Shown here: piece after piece, positions 58,682 to 64,000 of the stretch | Position numbering within the stretch: position 1 is the stretch's first letter | Layout: every line of letters begins with the position of its first letter | The notes under the pieces: model-generated | What the model was told of the DNA's origin: nothing | The model's database searches: none | What the model saw: the letters and a program-made list of their open reading frames with translations, nothing else | NCBI RefSeq assembly: GCF_003597395.2 | Contig: NC_133770.1 | Location: forward strand, 17,892,373-17,956,372 | Length of the DNA: 64,000 bases | Reading direction: 5' to 3' | Source of the DNA: Chelonoidis abingdonii | Lineage: Eukaryota; Chordata; Testudines; Testudinidae | Made by a program: the position numbers and the translations under genes

Positions 58682-60759
58682 TCAATGGGAGGTCCTCCAC
58701 TTTGGTTTGGAGCTCTTTAGGAATGCCTGACGCAGAGAGCCATGATGATCTGCGCATAACACAGCAGTTGCAGTGGTACGGGCTGCTGTGTCCGCTGTGT
58801 CTAAGGACGCTTGTAGAGCCGTTCTGGAGATCAATTGTCCCTCAGACAGGATTGAGTTGAAGTCTGCTCTTCTGTCCTCTGGGATGTATGAGGCAAATTC
58901 GAGAAGCTTATTATAATTATCAAAATCATAGCTGGCGAGGAGAGCAGAATAGTTAGCAATCCTGAATTGTAGAGTAGAGGACGTATAAACCTTGCGGCCC
59001 AGGACATCAAGGCGTCTAAGGTCCTTGTCTTGTGGAGTTGGTCGATATTGTGACTGTTTAGTTCGCTGTGTCACTGCATCAATGACAAGAGAGTTCGGTG
59101 CTGGATGAGAAAAAGAGGAAGTCTGCGTCCTTTGCAGGAACGTAGTATTTTACGTTCGATCTTCTTACAAGTTGGTACTAGAGAAGCTGGGGTTTGCCAG
59201 AGGGTGTCGGCTGGCTCCATGAGTGCGTCATTTATAGGGAGCGCGATTTTCGAGGGCGCAGATGGTTGAAGAATTTTGAGGAGTTTGTGCTGACTCTCCT
59301 GAACCTCTTCTAAGGGATATCCTGACTGAGTGCAACTCTCCTGAAAAGTTCTTGAAATTGTTTGCAGTCGTCCCACGGCTGTGGAGGTGGAGGGAGGATG
59401 GCTTCATCTGAGACTAATGGAGAGTTAGGGTTAGGCGAGTCAGGATATGGTGCATAGCTCCCAGACTCTGGAGGGGCTCAGGCACCCTGGAAGTGGATGG
59501 AGCAGGAGATTGAGGCACCGAAGGAAGATGATTGGTAGGAGGATTCTGCCACGGGTACCACTGAGGCCAAGGCATAGGGTAGGAGAACCCAGGTATCGCC
59601 CACGGGGGGGCAACGTAGGGAAACTGAGGCTGCTGGCTTGAGCCGTGACCTGAGGTGGTAAAGGTGCCTGTGGAACAGAAGCAGGAGGGAGAACTCTGCT
59701 GCTGCTGTAGCTCAAGGTCACCGTCGGTGAAAGGTGGGTCAGGTGGAGAAAGTGGCAGGTCAAGAAAGGAGTCCTCTGTGTCTAGGAGTGGAGAGTGAGG
59801 CTCAGGTGGCACTAGAAGGTCACTTTGTGTGAGAAGCTGTTGTTCCTGCTCTCTCTAGGCTGATCTAAGCCTGCTCTCTGCTCTAGTTCTTTACTAGGAG
59901 AGAGTGGCAGAGAGTGTCCTGCTGTGTCGAGCCTGGAGGTGCCCTGCAGGGGGTCTGTTGTGGTGCGCGGGCAGAGAGTGGCTGGGTGCCGACCCTCTTC
60001 GCGGTGCCGAGGCTGATCGCGCTGTCGGCACCGCAGCTATTTTCGTCGCTGAGGCAGAGCGCGCTGGCGGGACCGCGGCCGCTTTTAGCACTGAAATTGA
60101 CCGGTTTGTAAGCTCCCGCGGCTGTTTCTGCCTGTCGGAGCCGAACGCGCTGCCGGCACCGCGGCCGTTGCCGGTGCCGAAGGAGGAACGTGGTGCCGGT
60201 GCTGTAGCCCCTCTCGGTGCCGAAGAGGAGTAAGTTGTCCGCGCCGCAGTCGTTTGCGGTGCGGAGGGACCGAATCAACGGGTGCCTTCCCCGCGCGGGA
60301 GGTCTGGTCCCTGCCTCTAAGCTCCGTCAGAGCGGTTGCTGAGGCATTTGAAGAGGCTGAAGCAGCTGTCTTTCCTGCTGTCAGCACAGGGGGTAGGGAT
60401 CTCGCCGGAGACCCTCTACCCTTGTTAGCGTCTCGTTTGAGAGGCTGCTTGGCTTCTTGCCTCCGCTCCAGGGAAGGTGAAGCAATACTCCCCACCGGTT
60501 CAGATTTGGCTGGAGAGCGTGTGGGAGCAGGCTCTACCTTTCCCGTCTCCGACAGCGGTTGCAGGGATTTCTCCATCATAATGATCTTGAGGCGCAGATC
60601 CCTGTCACGTTGAGCTCTTGATTTAAGGCTCACGCAGTGAAGGCACTTTGCTGGGATGTGGGTGTCGCCTAGGCACCTCACACACAGAGAGTGGCCATCT
60701 GAGCAGGGCATGGAGTCCTGACAAGAGATGCACTTTTTGAAACCTGAAGGTCCTGGCAT
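58682..60759 (-). pseudogene. DIRS gag-like ORF1 remnant
   Basis: It starts MPGPSGFKKCISCQDSMPCS at 60759, with zinc-binding Cys spacing (CISC, CVRCLGDTHIP, CLHC), the usual start of vertebrate DIRS ORF1. A long low-complexity S/P/A/R-rich middle spans about 59400-60400. The conserved C-terminal part has VLGRKVYTSSTLQFRIANYS (about 58950-59000) and YDFDNYNKLLEFASYIPEDR. It is split into at least four frames (60085-60759, 59414-59812, 59071-59376, 58682-59074). The start was chosen because the motif begins at this ATG, and no earlier in-frame homology is seen. Confidence 0.85.
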
Positions 60760-60984
60760 TGTGAGTTAGAGATGGCTGAGGAGAGTGTCTCAATGGGAGA
60801 CAAGCCTGAGGTGTTTTTTTTTTTAACTAAATAACTAACAATGTAACTATACTAAAGGAAGGGAAACAATTGGGAAGATAATTATTAATTTTTTGTTACT
60901 GTTTCCTATAGAGACCAGGGAAGAGAAGGTAGCACTGCCCCGAGTCCCGTCTTCAGCCGAGGACGGTTGAGAAGGAACAGAGGG

Positions 60985-61150
60985 GGGTGTGGGGCACACG
61001 CACTCAGGAAGATTCCAACTAGACGGGAGATACCATCTGGGTGCGTGCGCCCCAACCAGGCACTGCTACCGAAAATCTCCGATCGACAGCGCCGGGACGC
61101 ACCGTCACCTAGAGTGGAGCACCCACAGGGACAGCACTTGAAGAAGAACT
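60985..61150. repeat. DIRS right terminal inverted repeat
   Basis: GTGTGGGGCACACGCACTCA ... CACCCACAGGGACAGCACTT matches the left terminal region inverted, with a few mismatches. It ends near GAAGAAGAACTAC. Confidence 0.85.
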
Positions 61151-62043
61151 ACTATCTCGTCTCCCTTCTGCACAGCAGCAGGCAGCCATGAGGGAGCTGC
61201 TGAGTACTTGTAGCAGAGCTGCTTCTACAGATGGATGGGAAGTAGTGCTCCCTACCTCCACTTCCCACAGTGGCAGATGTAAACCAAATGTTTCAAATTA
61301 AAAACCACAGCACACAGTTCAGGAAATATTTTCAGTTCTTAACCAAACGCTAATCTTAACGTAGGGCCTCAGTTTAGAGACTCAAGAAGCCCTGGGCCAC
61401 TGTATTTATTTGGACTGCTTTACTTATCCTTTCCTCTTGGAAGGCAGGCTGCCTAAGTACCCTGACTGCAGCAGTACGGGCCTCTGAAGGAGAAAAAAAA
61501 GTTACTATGAATAGGTCAAAAACTTCTAAAATAAGTTTTTCTACACATGAAGTCACACAAATTAAAGGTCCAACATATTGCAGTCTACTAGAGCTGGATC
61601 TGGGTCAGTTGATACAGAAGTGATTCCTGGTTTTCAGGTGGTATAATGTAGCCCAAATAGTTCATCAAAAAATAACTAAACCAATCATGGGTCTAAAGAC
61701 GAATATTTCCCGATTCTTGCTCTTTCACCATTTTAATTTTGTGGTGGAATTTTTATATTTGTTGGATGAAACATTTTTATGGTTGAGTTTAGTTTTGGTT
61801 TATTTATTTATTTGTCCCTAATGGTAGTTGTCTGAATGCTGTTCAGGAGCTGAGTGTTAGAAATAGCCCTAGTGCAGATGACCTGGTGGAGAGAATGCAG
61901 CTGACTTCCTAAAAGGTGTAGGATAAATGTAATTTATCATGTGGATATCATAGTCACACAACACACTCTAATTGCTAAGCAACCTGCAAGCATTTGGGAG
62001 ACACTTCTGCATCTGTTCCCCCCTCTCCAGCTAGATTGCCTCA
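61151..62043. other. Intron sequence, nothing recognised
   Basis: No feature was identified. Confidence 0.45.
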
Positions 62044-62215
62044 GGGTATGTCTACACCGCGATTGGACACCTGTGGCTGGCCCATGCCAGCTGACTTGGG
62101 CTCGGGCTGCAGGGCTGTTTTATTGTGGTATAGATGTTCAGGGCTGGGCTGCAGCCTGAGCTCTGGGACTCTCCCACCTTGCAGGATCCTAGAGCATGGA
62201 CACTCACATTGCAAT
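62044..62215. repeat. MITE half of the 'GGGTATGTCTACACCGC' type
   Basis: GGGTATGTCTACACCGCGAT starts the element, and TATTGTGGTATAGATGTTCA is an internal inverted partner. It ends near CCTTGCAGGATCCTAGAGC. It is related to 43974-44701. Confidence 0.6.
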
Positions 62216-62622
62216 TTTTTAAAGAGTATTTGGGTATATCGACACCATATTAACTGCACTCTGATTATACAAACTTGTAAGGATAGAGAATGAATATTAG
62301 TGTTGATGAAAAAGGCATTTGCTAATTTGAACACATCTGTTTTTTTTCTGTGAACCCCTTGCCAGCTTCTAATAACCACAGAACTGATTCTGCCAAGCAA
62401 ACTCAAGCTGAGTAGTACTTGATACTCCACAAGTTTTCCCACTGAAATCAACTGTAGATTACAATCTGATTACTTGTACAGTAAAGCATTACTGTGAATG
62501 TAAGAGGCAGAACAAAGCTCTAGGAGTTGATATTTGCAGTGAGTGACATTTTCTACTCTTATTTGAATTTTTTTTTTTTAATTTTACAGTCTTGAGGGAA
62601 AAGTTCTTTTTTTCCTACTCAC
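62216..62622. other. Donor-side end of the 52.5-kb KMT2C intron
   Basis: AT-rich sequence next to the splice donor at 62621-62622. No element was recognised. Confidence 0.5.
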
Positions 62623-62732
62623 TTCTGTGCTCCCTGAGACAACAGCTTTGTCCACGTTCACCGATAGCTGCTCTTCAGTCTGGCATACTCCCAATGACCA
62701 CTCTGCACAGCGGTGATGAGCCCAGCAGTGAC
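62623..62732 (-). CDS. KMT2C: KMT2C exon encoding the pre-PHD half of the extended PHD finger
   Basis: This 110-bp exon starts with two bases of a split codon and then encodes 36 residues, beginning HCWAHHRCAEWSLGVCQ and ending NVDKAVVSGSTE. The C..H..C spacing (Cys2, His5, Cys8 of the exon) belongs to the C2HC pre-PHD knuckle that packs against PHD1 in extended PHD fingers. The acceptor is GCATTAG and the donor is GTGAGT after GAA, so it ends in phase 0 and joins RCAYC of the 9952-10114 exon. Together they make one continuous extended PHD finger as in KMT2C. No stop or frameshift. Upstream exons lie beyond 64000. Confidence 0.92.
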
Positions 62733-63182
62733 CTAATGCATTATCATTGAGAAAGAATTGCACAATTTTACAACTTTGCCAAGAAGCAGCTGAGTTTCAA
62801 AATAAGCATTAAAGGAAAGACCTTAAAAAAATACAAAAACAAACAAACAAAAAAACCCCAGACCTGATCTCGCAACCATTACTCGAGAATACAGAGCTTA
62901 ATTTTAGTGGTAAGCGCTTGCAGAGTTAGGACAATAGTCTTTTACTGAAACAGGAAGAGCAGGAGGAGGAAGGAATCAACAATTTCTCTACATGCTGCAG
63001 TTTTTATTATATACAAAAAAACCCAGATGTTTTCACACACATTTATATACCTTCCAGCTTCTAGTTTTTGTACCCCAAAATATACAAATACATCTGTGAC
63101 ATGTCTGTGTGTACTTATACACTCAAGGTTAACTTCAGGTTTGCCCCTCACTTATTTTACTGTTTGTCTGTATATTTGTCCT
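62733..63182. other. KMT2C intron upstream of the pre-PHD exon
   Basis: Acceptor-side intron, A-rich near 62825-62860. No feature was recognised. Confidence 0.5.
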
Positions 63183-63272
63183 TAGCTTGTGAACTCCCTG
63201 GGACAGGGATCAATTCCTTTTGTCTGCTGGGAAAGCACCAAGCACATTGTGAGTGCTACCGTAAACAAATAA
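63183..63272 (+). repeat. L2/CR1-clade 3' tail, copy 3
   Basis: GCTTGTGAACTCCCTGGGAC...AGCACCAAGCACATTGTGAG...GCTACCGTAAACAAATAAT is homologous to 37498-37616 and 40067-40165. Confidence 0.65.
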
Positions 63273-64000
63273 TTTTTGAAAGATCACAAGGTGCCATGCA
63301 CAGGGTTGGTACATAAATTGTTTTGTAAAAAAACTGTGATTACAATAGTAAGCTGCTGTTATAGAGAGACACACACAAATAAGAGCCTGCTGTACTCATA
63401 TTGGGAAACTTAGACTACAAAAATAGAGCTTCTAGGACTCAAAGTACCTGTTAAAATGACTTTCAGTTCAGCTACTCGCAGAAGAATGAAAACCTAGGAT
63501 ATGGTATAATGACAAACTGCTAATATTTCTCGCCTCAGCTGAAGGTATTCTATGCTGACGTACCATATGAGACTCATGGTATGTACCTCTTGAAAATTGC
63601 TATTAAGCATATAAACTGTATATTGCAACTCTGCATTTAGTAACAAAAAAAAGGACTGAAAGTAAATAAAAAGAAATAATTGTAAGCATTTTCCAATAGT
63701 GATGACTTGGAAGAATTAAAATTTATCCAACATTAGGCGACCAGACTCCATACTAATTTTTTTTTAAAATTCATTTAGAAGAGGTTTCTTTTCAATCAAA
63801 TTTTGAAACCAATTTTCAGAGAATTTTGAAGAAAAGTGACACTACTACTAAGTTCAGTACAGAAATAATATTTATAGAACAAGTTCTGAGTTCTTACAGT
63901 TTCTTCTTTTGTGAGACACAAGTAGGGCTAACCAAATTCATAGTCCATTTTGGTCAATTTCACAGTCATAGGATTTAAAAAATTATAAACGTCATGATTT
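63273..64000. other. KMT2C intron sequence, nothing recognised
   Basis: AT-rich to the window end. No exon was identified. Confidence 0.5.

Larger units (their letters stand above)
55045..61150 (-). mobile_element. DIRS tyrosine-recombinase retrotransposon, near full length
   Basis: On the minus strand it encodes gag, reverse transcriptase with RNase H, and a tyrosine recombinase, the DIRS set. The termini are inverted: about 55083-55250 matches the reverse complement of about 60985-61135. The left terminal region is itself a palindrome with identical 61-bp arms (55045-55105, 55296-55356). The block CTGTCCCTGTGGGTGCTCCA is repeated once more at about 55379. No target duplication is visible, as expected for recombinase-mediated insertion. 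Frameshifts and stops break each gene. Confidence 0.93.

Overview
The window is vertebrate genomic DNA, almost all intron and transposable element. The only host gene seen is a four-exon segment of KMT2C (MLL3, histone H3K4 methyltransferase) on the minus strand. The mix of repeats (CR1 tail, Penelope-like elements, a DIRS tyrosine-recombinase retrotransposon, an R4/Dong-type LINE, Ty3/gypsy, an RTE-like LINE, many hAT and Tigger-like DNA elements, MIR and L2-type fossils) points to a non-avian reptile, most likely a turtle. That is inference from memory of such genomes; no search was run.

KMT2C, in transcription order (high to low coordinates): exon 62623-62732 (pre-PHD half of the first extended PHD finger), a 52.5 kb intron, exon 9952-10114 (PHD1), exon 3447-3618 (PHD2) and exon 1417-1531 (PHD3). 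All four have GT/AG splice sites, and their phases join without frameshift or stop. The gene continues off both ends of the window.

The large intron holds a nested record of insertions. A Ty3/gypsy element (18755-28250, 5-bp target duplication) carries a Tigger-like transposon at a TA site, an R4/Dong LINE with a tRNA-like sequence at its 5' end, and a foldback DNA element. A hAT transposon with transposase remnants (32947-35518) carries a CR1 tail, a second hAT and a Penelope tail. Other units are a second Penelope copy (35645-36141) and a 59-bp third one, an ERV-type solo LTR (42417-43338), an RTE-like LINE (45010-46395), a solo-LTR-like insertion in a MITE (47395-48325), a 608-bp internally deleted DIRS derivative inside a MIR (50093-50700) and a nearly full-length DIRS element (55045-61150).

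The smaller introns on the left hold a Tigger-like foldback element at the window edge, a copy of an unclassified dispersed repeat seen at least four times here, and an inverted repeat of two ~185-bp arms about 97% identical (6573-7098). No bacterial-type system, CRISPR array or intact non-TE gene other than KMT2C was found. All TE coding regions carry stops or frameshifts.
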